Source of the DNA: Dysidea avara
Taxonomy: Eukaryota > Porifera > Demospongiae > Dictyoceratida > Dysideidae
Direction: 5' to 3'
Length of the DNA stretch: 64,000 bases
NCBI RefSeq assembly: GCF_963678975.1
Contig: NC_089276.1
Coordinates: 26,245,555 to 26,309,554, forward strand
Part shown: in pieces, positions 48,217 through 60,871 of the stretch
How positions within the stretch are numbered: the stretch's first letter is position 1
Layout of the letters: each line of letters opens with the position of its first letter
Translations under genes and position numbers: made by a program
Notes under the pieces: generated by a model
The model's input: only the letters and a program-made list of their open reading frames with translations
What the model was told of the DNA's origin: nothing
Databases searched by the model: none

Positions 48217-48405
48217 ACAAGTACTAAATAATCTTACCACAAGGAGAATTTGCATGTTAGCTACATATATTAGATACTATGTAATTTTCATCAGTTGAAA
48301 TGACATGTATTGATGAGATGAGACATGTACTATACACACACTATTTCAATGAAGATGATAGTTCACTAGTAGTTCTTAGTGACTTCTTCCTGACATTTGC
48401 ATATT

Positions 48406-51400
48406 TCAATTGTATCTGTACACAACACATGTTATGTTGATATACACCTCTACCACAAATTCTCTCACTTCTTTTAATAAATCTTTAGATTCTTTCTTAA
48501 GTGTCTTATTAGATCTTTCAGTTGACTTTGGTGATTCTAGAACAGTAGCTACAAGCAGACCAACACTAATTCAAGATAACAGTGAACATTTACTCACATA
48601 AGTTAGTTTCCAGGGTATTACAGCTGTTTTTAATAGTGTGCAACACTTGTTGAACTTCCTTAACTTTAGATGGCAGTGCTTTAGGTCGAGGGATATCAGT
48701 GCTGGACTATTATAACATAACACAGAGTATGTACGTAGTACAAGATCAAAATATATAGTTGCTACAGGAGTGACTATTCATACAGCGTTGTTGTACAAAT
48801 ACTTTTTTGACTATTTGTACGGCAATTATTCATTATAACTCTACAATCAAACATGCGTTTTTGGTGAGTTTGAAGGTTGGAAGCTGTGAAATGCCTGTCC
48901 TGGCAAAGCTGGGTCAACCCTAGCTCACCTCGAACTCACCAAAAACTTACCAGTGAAAGACATCAATATGCTTAATAGGCAAATCTAAAGTTATAGAATT
49001 ACGGTTAGGGTTGTGGTTTCTTCTTCACCCTGGTGTATATAGCTAGTTATCACATTTATAAGGTAGAGGTAGAGGTTGGCAGCGGTGTAGCATAGTGGTA
49101 GAACTGAAGCCTGTCATAAGGGATCCTGGGTTCAATCCTCCAAAGTGTCGCATTAGACCCTTTTGTTTTGTCTTAGTTATATTTTAAAATTTTAATCTTG
49201 TGACTGCTGTATGAATAGCAACAGCCTAATCTATACCAGTCCAGATGCTGGAAACCAGTACAGTGAAACCTCTACAAACCAATGCTCATCGGTGCTCTAA
49301 AATTGTCAGATTAGCAAGGATGTTGGAGGTATGTAGTAATATTTAGGAAATGTCTGATTGGTGCACCAAGCAGTGTAAGAGGTTATAGAAGTGTCAGATT
49401 AGATGACAGTTGTTTTTATGTTCACCTGCTTAAAAACAAATGTCAACTACATACATGCTTACCTTTCTCCTCAAGTACTGGCGTCCACCTGACAACTGTC
49501 TGTGTTTTAGTCTACTACTATCAGCTAACAGCAGAGGATGATCCAGTGCATGTTTCAGTGCTCTTGTACAACGAGCAATATCTAGTATAGGACAAACACA
49601 ATGAGAATATTAGAAATTAGAGACATGGAATGGATATATATTTTATGGTTACAAGTTTGACCTGATTACGTGATGAAATTTAGGTGCATCTTCATTAGGC
49701 ACACACCTTATAGCCTTGTGTACCAAACCCCCTACATCAGTTATTGGACACTAACTCCCTGTACTTTCCTATACATGCTCAGTAGAACAGGTGTAGAAAT
49801 TTTAATACCAAAAAACTACTATTACAGGATGTTTGAAACACTATTTTATTGCTAAAGCATTCATCTATTACTGGGGTGTAATGAATATCTGGTAACATTT
49901 CAATGTATCATGTGACCAGGTTGAGCCCAAACTGTATCCATTCCATGTACTAATATATAGTACATACCAGATGGTATAGTTTCATCATCTTCACTATCAC
50001 TCTCTAACAGCGCCTCAAAGCCTTTAAATTTATCAGGTATATTTTTCCAGCTCTCCTTAATCCTTTTCAAATTTCTTTTATACTCTTCATCAACAGTAAT
50101 AGACTCCTCAACTGGAGAGTCCCTATCATGAGGTGGGTATGGTCTTGGAGTTGGAGCTCCGTCATCCCTTACCTACATACAGTCATCAGCTATTTCAGTA
50201 TATGCATCATAATATGAATCTAGGTATTACAAATTGATATTCTGTGTCATCACTACAAAAAAGAAACAGACATAATGGGATGCGTAACTGTGGACACAGT
50301 GTGGAGCTGTATGTTTTTTTAAGCTTCTTATTAGTTATAGCCTGTAGACTATAACAGCGATGATAGTATAGAAATTGCTGTGTAGTGGATTTAATCATAT
50401 ACAAGGTGAATTCATCAATTCACCCTCAGCTACATACCTGGGTTATGAACACTCCTGAGTCATGTAACAAATCATCATTTAACTGTGAATGAGTCACACT
50501 GTTTGGATCAGCTCTGTAGGCAATAGCTAATGGTAGTCTTTTCTTTGGTCTTTCACTACATGTAAAGTATGCAAACACTAACTTGATTCACTGAGAATGA
50601 GTTGCACACAAGCACAAAGCAATAAAGTGACCGGACCACCTCTACTGAACCAGCAATATGGCCTACACTTAATAACAATGTGACCTAATTGATGAAATGT
50701 ACTAGTCTACAGCTACTCAGTAAGGATTCATTGTATATATGGTATAAAATAAACATTCAGTCAACTAAAGTGTACCTCTCCCCCCAAAAGGTAATTTCAG
50801 TCTCTACAAAGGTCATCCATCGGCAAATACACTGATATACTTACAGAGGCACAACAGCTTGAAGTAACATGTCAGTTCTTCCACTTGGTCCAACAGTTGT
50901 AGGTCTCCTCTCTTGCAGGGAATCATTACTGAGCACCACAGAGTCATATGGAGTGTGAGGATAAGTGCGTACATAAGGGGAGGCCAAGGTAGTGCTGGAT
51001 GAGCCGTAAGAAACAGTGTCTTCTTCTAATAGTGAATGGCTGTGCTCAATAGCTAGTAATGGCTGCTTGGGAATGACTGGAGGAGGTTCTTGTGACACCT
51101 ACAGAAAGTTACAAATTAAAATGGATCATAATCAATCATTGTGAACATACCTTAACAAAATCTGATGCCCTCTCAGCTACTTTAGGTTTCTGGACAGGAC
51201 CAGGAACATGTCTGTGTAATGATATGCACTGTATTCTATTATACACAATGTACATCACTGATGTAATACCTTACAATCTTAATACCAAATGGATCTATCA
51301 GTTCTGATTTCAGTAGTGGTGGCATTCCTACACATATATGATAATAGAAATGTATATGCTAATTTGGGAATACTACCATATAGTGGGGTGTTTTTCAAGG

Positions 51401-54400
51401 GAGAAATTCTGTAGATTGACAACTATTTGCAGAAAATTTCCCTTTAAAATACTTACTCAATGCATTAAGGTGGCTTGCACTAGTGTACGTGATCGTGTGA
51501 AATACCAGAAGACACCATCATTCAGTACAATGGTTCATGGTTGGTGTGTGAAAAATTGTAAGAGTAGAAGCAACTGTGACAAAGGACTTTCCTTTTTCTC
51601 TACATCCACTGTTATTCAGCACCAAGCCGAGAAAAACAAAGGAGCTATGCACTAAACATCGCATAGTGTGGATTACAAAGATAAACAGGAAGGAATGGAC
51701 TCCCACTTCAAACTTGTTAGTTTGTGGGCGTCATTTCAGAAGAGCGGTGAGCTGTGTATAAGAGAGCTGGGCTGCTAATGTCCCTTATACAGGTTTATAA
51801 ACATGCTGTTTTGCTGTATTAAAGCTTGTACTTGTAGTGTTAATTATTGAACATGACATTGTGGCTGTGTGTTTTCAATGCAACATGTTATAATAAACAT
51901 TTACATAGGAAAACTATCTGATCTGTATGATAATACCAATCCTGATCAGATGCCATCCTTGAACTTTGGGCATACAAGTGAAGTACCAGAAACCAGATGA
52001 GGAACAATATCAGAGATTGCAACAAAGGAATTCAAAGAAGTGACACTGCTGATGTTAGAGTACGGATGGAGGAAGAGAAGTTATAGTATAAATGAAGAGA
52101 GTAGTACAAGTTATCTATACAGGTACACTACACAAGTAATGAGCAATTGTAATGGAGTTCACTTGTAGGGTTTCCAGAGTGGATATTGTTATTTTTTGTG
52201 AGTTTAATTAGTCATAACAAGTTGCCAAAACTTGTATACAGGCTTGGTGTCCATCCATCAACTGTTTCAAGGAATTTCCATCGGATCCTCGATGTAGCAG
52301 CTACAAAGACATTTTCAAAAATAAACTGGCCAGAAGGAGATGTTTTGAGATTGATAATGCCTATGTCATTCTGGAATTTCTTTAGGAAGTGCTGCGTTAT
52401 AATTGAATGTACAGAAGTATTCATTGAGTGCCCTGGTGACCTTTTCGCTCATGCCAAGTGTGCAGTAATTATAAGCACCACTCCACTGTGAAGGCATTAC
52501 TCCACAAGAAACAATTTCATTTGTGTCAAATTGTCAAGGAGGTTGCATGAGTGACACAAGGAAGTCAGGAATCATGGATTTACTTCTCCCTGGTAACTAC
52601 CACACTGCACAGTATTGAGCATATATTTGAATATCTTTTGTAGGAGATGTTGTGTTGGATGACAGGGGATTAACATGCAATGAGAAGGCCAGAATGTATC
52701 TAGCAGAAGCCAAACTTCACCTTTCACAAACTTGAGAAGCCAGAGGTTGACTGGAGTAGGAAACTGTCCACAGTACGCATTCATGGATTGGTCTACTTAA
52801 GCAGAAACACACTATACTGCAAGGTGTTTTACCAAAGTAATAATGATAGTGACAAAGCAGTTAAACATAAAATAGTGAAGGATGCATGTATCAATTATGT
52901 ATCCATCTGTTGCACCTCCTTTTTTTGTTTGGTAGTAAACAGCACAAAGTTTCCTTTAGGTGGCCACCATAACCTCACACAGTCAAAATGGAACCATTGA
53001 ATTACATACTGTTTACTGTCACACATCACCATAGCTATATGGCAGTAGCACGACAACCTGCTATCATCTGTGTCATCAGCTTCATGATCATTACTGGTAG
53101 TGTTACTATGTCCTTCACAAGTCATCGTTTTGTTTTATGATTGTTGTCTACTTGTTCCGTACTACAAAATCACCATGCTGCACTACACATTCTTCCATTT
53201 GCAGCTGTATTTGATAGTAGTATGTATAGTCAGGTTTCAGTTGCTAGGTGTCTTGTTCATTTATAGCTATGCATCATCCTTGTGGCAAAAAGGACATTTC
53301 ACTTTTACCGTCCGATTACTGCAGCGGGTGCACTGGGTCATAGCTTCAGGTGTAGCACCAAGAAAAGGATGGGTACTATCTACAAAGAGATCAGCTTCAG
53401 TACTAGTGGAACAGTGATAGCTGCACAATGACAGACAGTACCAGTGCAGGGACAACCAGTGGGCAGTCATTAATGGATGATGCATCAGTAGAGGAGAAAG
53501 AAAGATGCTATTCCACCATCAACAAAGCTATCAACAAGCCTGATATCGCTAAATATTTTGCTGAAAACCTTGTTCCTAAAATGACTCTACCAGATTATCC
53601 CAAATCTTTAACTGAGCTGTATAACTCATCAGCATTGTTACTCAACTATCCACCACAGGTGCTAAAGGAATGTGAAACCGTTTGTATGTCACACAAGCAA
53701 GGTATTATATTTATCTTCACGCATTTAATTTGGTCATACTCACAGGTCACTGTGGAGTACATTTCATTCCTGGAGAAAAATACAAGAAACTAGTCAACTA
53801 ATAAGATATGGTTTCTGCTTTGCACTGGATGCATTACTACATCAGTATATTCAAGGCAGCATTTGTGATCAATGTTTGTATGCTTTCAGAAAGCTTGATC
53901 AAGAGGATATGCTACCCTGAAGCGTACAAGTTTGCTACACATCGACCAACTATGTTGCTATACCATTAGAGTAAATGATTGACATCAATTTCAACCATGT
54001 ATAAGTAGGGCCATGCACATGAGAAAGATATGTGTTAGCTGCATACCAAGATATTATGGCCAATAAACATGACAATTTCACAATCACAGGTTGTCGTCAC
54101 TGTTCCACTGGTACTGGCAATCACTGAGTTTGTACTGAGGAACTCTGTACTATCAGTGGTAACTCCGTCTTTTACCTTTGTATTGGTGCACGGACATGGA
54201 CATTATCTAGACTTCTTCTACGGTTACCTTGTCCATAAAACTTTATGTCTTTCAAGAATGCTGGTTTTACCTACATTTGGAAAATCACTATTGAAGTGTT
54301 ATCATATAGCTACCTCTTTTGTAGACAAAATCCAACTATGCAAGTTAGATGTGCAGGAATCTAGCTCACTTTGCCTATGCAGCCCAGCTGCCTTAATCAT

Positions 54401-57103
54401 GCAAGATATTACTGCAGCAATATGAGAGCACACATTCCGTGGAGTGGTATGATTTTGTATCTAACTACTACCTCGAGCAAACACACTCGCTATGCAGTAA
54501 AGGTAAATGAGCTGACTGATACTAGCTACTATCTGTCCCAAGTACGTAGGCTTGGAAGGGAATGCTTGCATTATGAAATTTTTCTCTTATACTGCTGAAG
54601 AAGAGCAACAGTTTGTGGAGTTGGGATAAGTAAGATATTGCTCAGCAGGATGTATGATCTTCTTGTCCATAGGTAAATCACTCACAGCGAGTAGTAGCAG
54701 GATTTTTATTACCATGGGTAATTTCCAAGCAAACAGGGAAGATGCTAGCAACTCATTGTGCATGCATGGCCGCTGACAACTGAGTGGTCAAATGTCATAT
54801 TTTAGGTTATAATGGTGCATGTGACCGCATAAATTTCCTATCAAGAGTTGGACTTATTGTTGGTCTTTCTAATCACAAATACAACCAATAGTATTTCCTC
54901 CTTGTTTTCAAGTGAGTATCAATCGAGTGAAAGTAGCTGTCATTCATTCTGGTTGATTGTCAAGGGTACCTTCAGGCTTTGGTAGAGTCTCCAAAGCTTC
55001 ATGCCATCACTCAATTGAATGCGGGTCTGTGCCTAGACCTGTCACTATAACCTTTTCCTTATATTTCTTCTTAGAAATGGGATTTAAGGTTACAGAAATA
55101 CCCCAATTTTTGTTCCATCGCATATGCTGCCAACTGTAAAATGGTTGTCCCGAAAGATGGCGGGCAGCAAAAGTTTCTATGGACACACCCAAAGCAAGTC
55201 CTCTATGGCTTCACCATAAAATTTTTAGGGCCTAAAACAAGCAAGCTACATATCACCATGAAGCACCTTGCACTAACAGAAATCAATGAAGCATTTTGTT
55301 CACCTTTATGACAAACAGGAACTCACAGGGATGCATGTAGTGCAAGTTACAAGTTTAGCCCTTCAAAGCGAACTCTTCTTTACTTCATGCTTAGCGCAAT
55401 GGGGCTGGATTAGCTATTAGACACTATTTCACTGATTATATGTACTATTGTGCAGAGCTACTTTTCTTATCAGGTCTTCAGTTCACATGTTAGTTCTACC
55501 CATGTCGCACAAAAGTTTAAAACGGCTCTTTGAAGCCATATGAAAACTGTTCCATTAAACCACCTTAATTTGTTACAATTACTTGATCCAAATGGCATTG
55601 CTTAAACTTGTTAATGTGTTGCCACTAAAATCCTGGCAGTTTATTGGTTGAAACAGTACTGTCTTCTAGAATCATTGCTGTTAACCAATAATGCTAATGG
55701 ATTCTATGCGACGGATACTGTAATGGAAAATCCAATGGGCCAGGATTGTTCTGAGGCATGAGGCTAACTGCCTTTATGTTGTCTTTTACCATTGTAACAG
55801 TCCTTAACCAAAACGTGACTCTCGGTAGCTCTCTTGTTGACAACCCAGTCACAGTGTTCCAATGTTTCTGAAATATGGTACCTTGGTAGTTGGCCAGTAC
55901 AAACAAATGCCTCCACTTACATGACTTCATGTACAATCATTTTCTCTTTTGGAAACTGGATAAAAGTGGTTCATGAAAATTTCCCTCATTGAAATTTTGG
56001 ATTGTGACAATCCGTGAAAATCCCAAAAAGCCTGCTATACTGAACCCAAGTATCATTTTCGTGTACATGCAGTACTTGTAGATGATTTTGAAGGGATTAA
56101 TATGTAAATTCTCCATGGATTGTATGCACTGCTATTTCAACCCAGTGAAACAATTTCAATGTAGATTATTATTATTGCTTTGTAATTAATGGCCAAGGTC
56201 TCAAATATCACTTAACTGTTATAACATGCATATATGTGCACACATACCTTTATTAAAACGAGTGACCGGGTTACCATGTACAATAAGTGTGTTTAGTGAA
56301 GGCCAGCTACCAACTGCTACCAAGCCTTCTGGTGCTATTATCTAGCAAGAGAAATCATAACATTACTTTAACAATACAATAAATGTGTACTACTCACCAT
56401 ATTGTTAGCTATGCTAAGAGTTTCCAGACATGGAAATGGTGCTAAACTGAATTGTGTTTGGTTTAAGTTGACTAGAAAATTAAGTAGAAAATATTTATAA
56501 AAGATAAATCTATATGGCCTTACTTTGACTAGGCCTAAGCGATCCCCTTAATGCAGTATTATTCAGTTCATTCATATCAGTGTCAGTTTGTGTAGTGGAC
56601 TGAGTTAGGAAGGTGTCCCTTGTTTGAGGGTCTTGTAGGCCAGCATGTGCCTTCTGTAAGTTGTCAGCTCCCAACAGTTTTAATTGTGGAATTGAATAAA
56701 TTTCATTGTTGTCAAGATTAAGTATTTTTAGTCTAGAAAAAATTACAGTATTAACAAACGTATAGGTTTGAGAATAAAACGTCATATTTACAACGCTCCG
56801 ATAAGGACTGACCTTCTTAAACCAGCTAAAATAGCAAATGTTGACAAGTCCGTTAATTTATTATCATCTAGCCACAGTTTCTCAAGTGATGGATATCTTA
56901 ATTGTAAGCCATTACTACCATCCCTACATATAATACAACATATTGGTACACATATACACAACATAGTAAGTTAATATCACCTGATTGCTTAATTAGAGAG
57001 TATTTGTGCCTTAATAGAGTAGTCCCATTTTAACAACACACAAATTGCCATCAAAGAATGCACACACACTGTATATGTATACACACATGCATGCATGCGT
57101 GCG

Positions 57104-57158
<55 letters not shown>

Positions 57159-58482
57159 CTGCACACATAACTTACTCCTTCGACTCTATTATTGCTCTAG
57201 ACATTTCAACAGGTAAAGCTACTATGTCATTTCCTATAATTACAACAAAAGATTACAGCAGTTGCACTACACTTTCCCACTGACAGTACCTGTTAAGTGT
57301 AATTCTTTCAAATTAGGCAGTAAACCAAGTGTTAAAATAGCTGAATCTGATAGAATGTTATATGATATATTTAATACCTGCAAAATAAAAATGAAACTTA
57401 TTACATATACATAATAATTTTACTTGAAGATGAGTGAAATGTGATGAATGGAAAGTAACATCTTTGATGTGATTTAGTGATATTTCTAATTCTTGTACAA
57501 AAGGAAATGTAGCAAAAGTTTCTGTGGGATGACACAATTACTAGACGTAACATCAATACCAATAATCCTTACCAAAACTTAACTTATTATCATTTGCATT
57601 TACTTCTTCAACTGCATCAAACTCTTGAAAATCTTCTGGCACATACTACATGAGATATATAGAACAATACAGTAAATGCAGGGACAACAGTACAGTAGTT
57701 AAATATGTAAGATGGCAAACTCACCTTGCTTAAACCACATCCATTAATACTACAAACATAAAGATCATGTGGATTCTCTACATAACAGTGTTTGAGCTAT
57801 AAAAGCAAAGTATTACAATAATACCAATAACCAAGACGCTACTCACAATAAAAGCTTTGTTCAAGATGGGACCATTGTCAACTTCTGGTTCTTCAGCAAC
57901 ACTGGCTTCTTTAGTGACTGTCATGTTCCGTTGGAAAGTACTCCTCACAGAAGCAAACATTGCCCGGAGGTACTTTGTCTGCTCTGCTTGGTAGGCCAAC
58001 AACCATTCTCCACTAGCTGGTAAACATAATCACAGAATACAGTGATGCCTGTGTGATACGAACACCCTGGGACCAGTTAAAATGTTTCTAGTTATCAAAG
58101 TGTGTTGAATAATAAGGATAACTAAGTGTGTGTGTACATGCATGCAGGCATAGATCCTTTACACCTATGATGCAGGCGACCTTCATTTCCGATAAAGCCA
58201 CATAAGGCTCCATTGTGAACCAAATAGCACTGAATATGAGACAGTATTCATCAAGTCTAAAGAAGCTTTATACAACCTTGCATTAACACTATAAGGAGAT
58301 TCGTATGTAAAAAAGGTGTGCACTAATTAGATAAGACATATTTTAAAATTAACAGTCTAAATACAAGCACCACTACAACATTACTTACTGCTGTCCGGTA
58401 ATCTTGACGTTAATCCTCTGGCGGGAAACCCATTTCTCGCTACGGGACCAAGCACTACACCGTTGGTTCCTTGCGCCGCCAT
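48406..58482 (-). CDS. XRRA1: XRRA1-like leucine-rich-repeat protein, 19 exons
   Basis: Exons (minus): 58482-58389, 58016-57847, 57796-57725, 57645-57573, 57521-57424, 57377-57290, 57233-57176, 56923-56813, 56732-56524, 56471-56398, 56341-56248, 51327-51270, 51211-51151, 51098-50845, 50555-50438, 50172-49968, 49581-49463, 48706-48598, 48548-48406. Phases agree at all 18 junctions and give 735 residues, close to human XRRA1 (~790). Residues ~100-375 hold leucine-rich repeats, e.g. YPSLEKLWLDDNKLTDLSTF and LKILNLDNNEIYSIPQL. Right after them comes FNKGMPPLLKSELIDPFGIK, matching the GVPPLL-type segment I recall in XRRA1. The C-terminal half is acidic, low-complexity, ending in a coiled coil (KKESKDLLKEVREFV). 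XRRA1 is linked in mammals to X-ray response; its mechanism is unknown. One donor (GTCAGT, exon 8) is weak. Intron 11 is 4.9 kb of transposon debris. Confidence 0.83.
49081..49155 (+). mobile_element. tRNA-like sequence, probably SINE head
   Basis: GTGTAGCATAGTGGTAGAAC looks like an A box and GGGTTCAATCC a B box at tRNA spacing. The acceptor-stem halves do not pair, so it is not a functional tRNA. It lies in intron 17 of the XRRA1-like gene. Confidence 0.5.
49258..49420 (+). repeat. Degraded pogo-type end
   Basis: ACAGTGAAACCTCTACAAAC resembles the CAGTGGAACCT terminus of the element at 10084-10643. No matching right end found. Confidence 0.3.
51530..52920 (+). pseudogene. THAP + DDE_Tnp_4 (Harbinger/IS4EU-like) transposase remnant
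   Basis: A THAP zinc finger starts at 51530 (WCVKNCKSRSNCDKGLSFFS), shifts frame once, and continues HRIVWITKINRKEWTP and LLVCGRHFRR; the C2CH ligands are recognisable. A DDE_4-type transposase follows: RLGVHPSTVSRNFHRILDV (a helix-turn-helix), CVIIECTEVFIECPGDL around the first catalytic acidic residue region, and late pieces WSRKLSTVRIHGLV. Stops and shifts break it throughout. In intact members THAP binds the element ends and DDE_4 performs the cut. Here the expected first catalytic Asp in the I-I-D/E-C-x-E motif reads Glu. Inactive. Confidence 0.75.
52895..53410 (-). pseudogene. C-terminal half of a YqaJ-type recombinase with PHD finger (inverted)
   Basis: The minus strand reads HPFLGATPEAMTQCTRCSN, VKVKCPFCHKDDA, then with stops DYTYYYQIQLQMEECVVQHG, and finally a degenerate PHD finger SCYCHIAMVMCDSKQYVIQW with FHFDCVRLWWPPKG. 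The V-K-C-P-F after an H-P-F-L-G-A-T-P-E segment is the nuclease core (PD-(D/E)XK) of YqaJ-like recombinase domains. This arrangement with a terminal PHD is common in transposon-borne genes of cnidarians and sponges. The N-terminal half lies on the other strand immediately after. Confidence 0.72.
53428..54095 (+). pseudogene. N-terminal half of the same YqaJ-type gene
   Basis: The plus strand reads SLTELYNSSALLLNYPPQVL, then a disrupted VTVEYISFLEKNTRN, TNKIWF...GCITTSV (the usual W-F-x-x-R-x-G-R-I-T-A-S region, degraded), SLIKRICYPEAYKFATH, and ends KYVLAAYQDIMANKHDNFTI. In intact proteins this leads directly into the H-P-F-L-G-A segment, which here is found on the opposite strand at 53400-53300. 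Confidence 0.7.
57090..57158. repeat. (GC)n(CA)n microsatellite
   Basis: GCATGCATGCGTGCGCGCGC followed by about 25 CA units, in intron 7 of the XRRA1-like gene. Confidence 0.95.
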
Positions 58483-58534
58483 TTTATTGCAAATATTGTT
58501 TCTATGACAACCAATCAACTGTGCTCGAACAGTC
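58483..58534. promoter_or_regulatory. Bidirectional promoter between XRRA1-like and BTBD19 genes
   Basis: Only 52 bp separate the two start codons. There is no TATA box. CCAATCA at 58511-58517 is a CCAAT-box-like motif near the middle. Transcription start sites probably lie within or across this gap. Confidence 0.65.
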
Positions 58535-60183
58535 ATGGCAGAAGATTATTTAAATGGCCAGTTATTACTGGGTGATCCGGACGAGTTTGCTCAGGAAATG
58601 ATAAAACTTATTAATGACAAGGAATTCAGGTTGGCTTGTGTCAATGTGAAGTCACGTGTTCTTGTCGTTGTTTACATGTTCGTGAAGCCAAAGATTTTAC
58701 ATCTGTTGCCATGATACCCATTCATACAGCCATTCATGCTAGACATGTAACTTTGTTCATAAAAAATGGCCTGGGGTTTTATTAGGTGAATGTTAAATTG
58801 CATTGTGTGCTTGTACACAATGACAAGGTGTACTAGCTCAGAACACCACATTGATGTATTGTGTGTCTGTGTTACTACAGTGATGTTCAGTTTGTTATTG
58901 GTGAGGAACGACAGTCAATACATGCTCACAAGTGTATCCTAGCAGCCAGGTAAATAACAGTACTATTTAATGGGTGTATTTCATTGTCATTGCGGTCCCA
59001 GATGTGAGGTGTTCAGAGCCATGTTCTCCACACCCACCACACCAGATGACAATGCTCCACTGATACTGTCAGATATTAAGCCAGTAGTGTTCATGGCTGT
59101 ACTGGAATTCATCTATACCAACTCCTGTAACTTGTCTTCGGACCTGGTGGGTACTCGCATACTACATTAGAGACATTTGTTAGCTACTATTTATACAGGT
59201 GATTGAGGTATTGGCATCTGCTATTGAGTATGGACTTGATGGACTAAGAAAGGTATACATGTACAGTACAAGTCATATACACTAATTTTCTTCAAAATTG
59301 TGGGCATGTACAATACAAATCTGCACAAGGAATGTTGACACTGTTGTACATAGTTTTGCATTTAATAAGTTATGTGGTTTGCCTTAATGCCATCTACATG
59401 ATGTAGGTGTGTGTAAGGTTCATGAGAGAGAACATGACAGTAGGAACAGTGTGTGAATATGTTCAGGTCAGTACATACATTATGTGTACAATGATGACTA
59501 GGTTACTACTATAGGCAGCACTGACATATGATCAAGTCACTTTACGAGAGGAATGTCTTCAACTAATAGAACAGCATACAGAGGTGAGTAATGTACTGCC
59601 AAGTTGCAATGTTGATGTGAACATTTTGCCACTATTTGTATTGCCTCCTCATATAGGAGGTGTTCAAGACTCAAGGGTTCACTGAGATATCTGATGAGGC
59701 ACTTATTTATATACTAAAAAGTAATAAACTAATGATGGATGAGATTGATATTCTGAAGAAGGTCACTGAATGGGGAACTGTTAATGCAGTAAGTAGAATA
59801 CTTATTGGCATGTACAAGACATTGTCTGGGTGTACTGGTTAGGTTGTGACAGGATTATCACTTGGTGAAATATTGAAGAATGTTATAATTCACATCAGAT
59901 ATCCTCTACTTGATAAAGATGCTCTTAGTAGTATAGCAGCTGAGAATAAGATCAAACAGTACATTCCAGTAAGTACAGTGTAATGTGGGTGTTGGATATA
60001 GCATTTTCCAGTTATGATTGTTATATTAGAATGTTTCTGTTCTTCAACCAGGTGACGTTGATAGCTGCTGCCTGGAAGTTTCATGCACTACAGAAAGTTG
60101 ATGATCCTGCCGATCCACAGACCACTCCTCGAAGGGGAACTGTACCACGACCCTCATTAAGGGCATTAGGATTAACATCTTGA
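58535..60183 (+). CDS. BTBD19: BTBD19, BTB/POZ-BACK domain protein, 9 exons
   Basis: Exons: 58535-58629, 58881-58949, 59002-59146, 59199-59252, 59407-59466, 59515-59583, 59657-59788, 59843-59968, 60052-60183. Phases agree, giving 293 residues; human BTBD19 is about the same length. BTB domain (residues ~28-140): SDVQFVIGEERQSIHAHKC, ILAARCEVFRAMFS, VFMAVLEFIYTNSC. BACK region (~145-245): VLASAIEYGLDGLRK, ALTYDQVTLREECLQLIEQH, ISDEALIYILKSNKLMMDE. The C-terminus PRRGTVPRPSLRALGL parallels the RRGTLPRE-type tail of BTBD19. BTB-BACK proteins are often Cul3 adaptors or self-associate; no substrate is known for BTBD19. It shares a promoter with the XRRA1-like gene. Confidence 0.93.
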
Positions 60184-60299
60184 TGTAACATAAATTATGT
60201 GTATGTTGGAATGAATGGGAGCTAGTCTGGCAGTCAAGTGATTGTTGCAAATGCTTAGTACACTTCTGTTCATACAGTTGTTTAGCTGTTCCAAAAATC

Positions 60300-60305
60300 A
60301 ATAAA
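60300..60305 (+). terminator. Putative polyadenylation signal of BTBD19
   Basis: AATAAA 117 nt after the stop codon. It is the first one downstream. Confidence 0.5.
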
Positions 60306-60871
60306 TTCAGTAGCTGACCAATTAAAACAAATTGTATTCAACTGGTCCTACTAAACTCCCCAAAATTGTGCAGGCAACCACACAACTTTTTCTTTCTTTT
60401 TAATTGACTAGGTGATCACTGAACAAGTGACTTATAAGTCTCCCACTTTGGGAACAGGTGGCCACCAAGACAGGTTCCAATGATACAAGAGCATGGAGTG
60501 TGCTAAAGTAATAGTAACACATGTATTTTAACAAAACTGTACTTCCAGGCATTTCACTATCACCATGGCTTAATGATTGTACAATCACTTCTCCAGAAAA
60601 TGATCAATCAGGAAACCAAACATATACTTAATTGCCTAAAAAAAAGCAAGGTCACTATCCGTAGCCAGTTGTTGCGGAAAGCAATATTATACTATTTCTA
60701 CAGATTTGTATACTTCATTCATTGCAATTAAATAAATTCAATCAACACACAATATTAATAAAAAGACACGTATTTAAGATGATACACATGTCATTACTGA
60801 TACAAACGCATTACACAGTATTGGAACTGTGTACTATATTATAGTGTGTCAGTCATGTAATGCATATATTA

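Larger units (their letters stand above)
51328..56247. other. Intron 11 of XRRA1-like gene, filled with transposon remnants
   Basis: 4.9 kb, against mostly 50-700 bp for the other introns. It contains THAP/DDE and YqaJ/PHD relics (separate entries). From 54100 to 56247 there are more interrupted frames (e.g. plus strand ~54370-54600, minus 55694-55936) that look like decayed coding sequence whose family I could not name. Confidence 0.7.

Noticed and set aside
49081-49155. Functional tRNA gene
   Set aside because: A- and B-box-like blocks are present but the acceptor stem does not pair; more likely a SINE head.
51530-53400. Active transposon genes
   Set aside because: Multiple stops and frame changes in both the THAP/DDE and YqaJ-PHD sequences.
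54957-55936. Further transposon gene (plus ~55080-55440 and minus 55694-55936)
   Set aside because: Interrupted frames look coding in origin, but I could not assign any family, so no feature is claimed.
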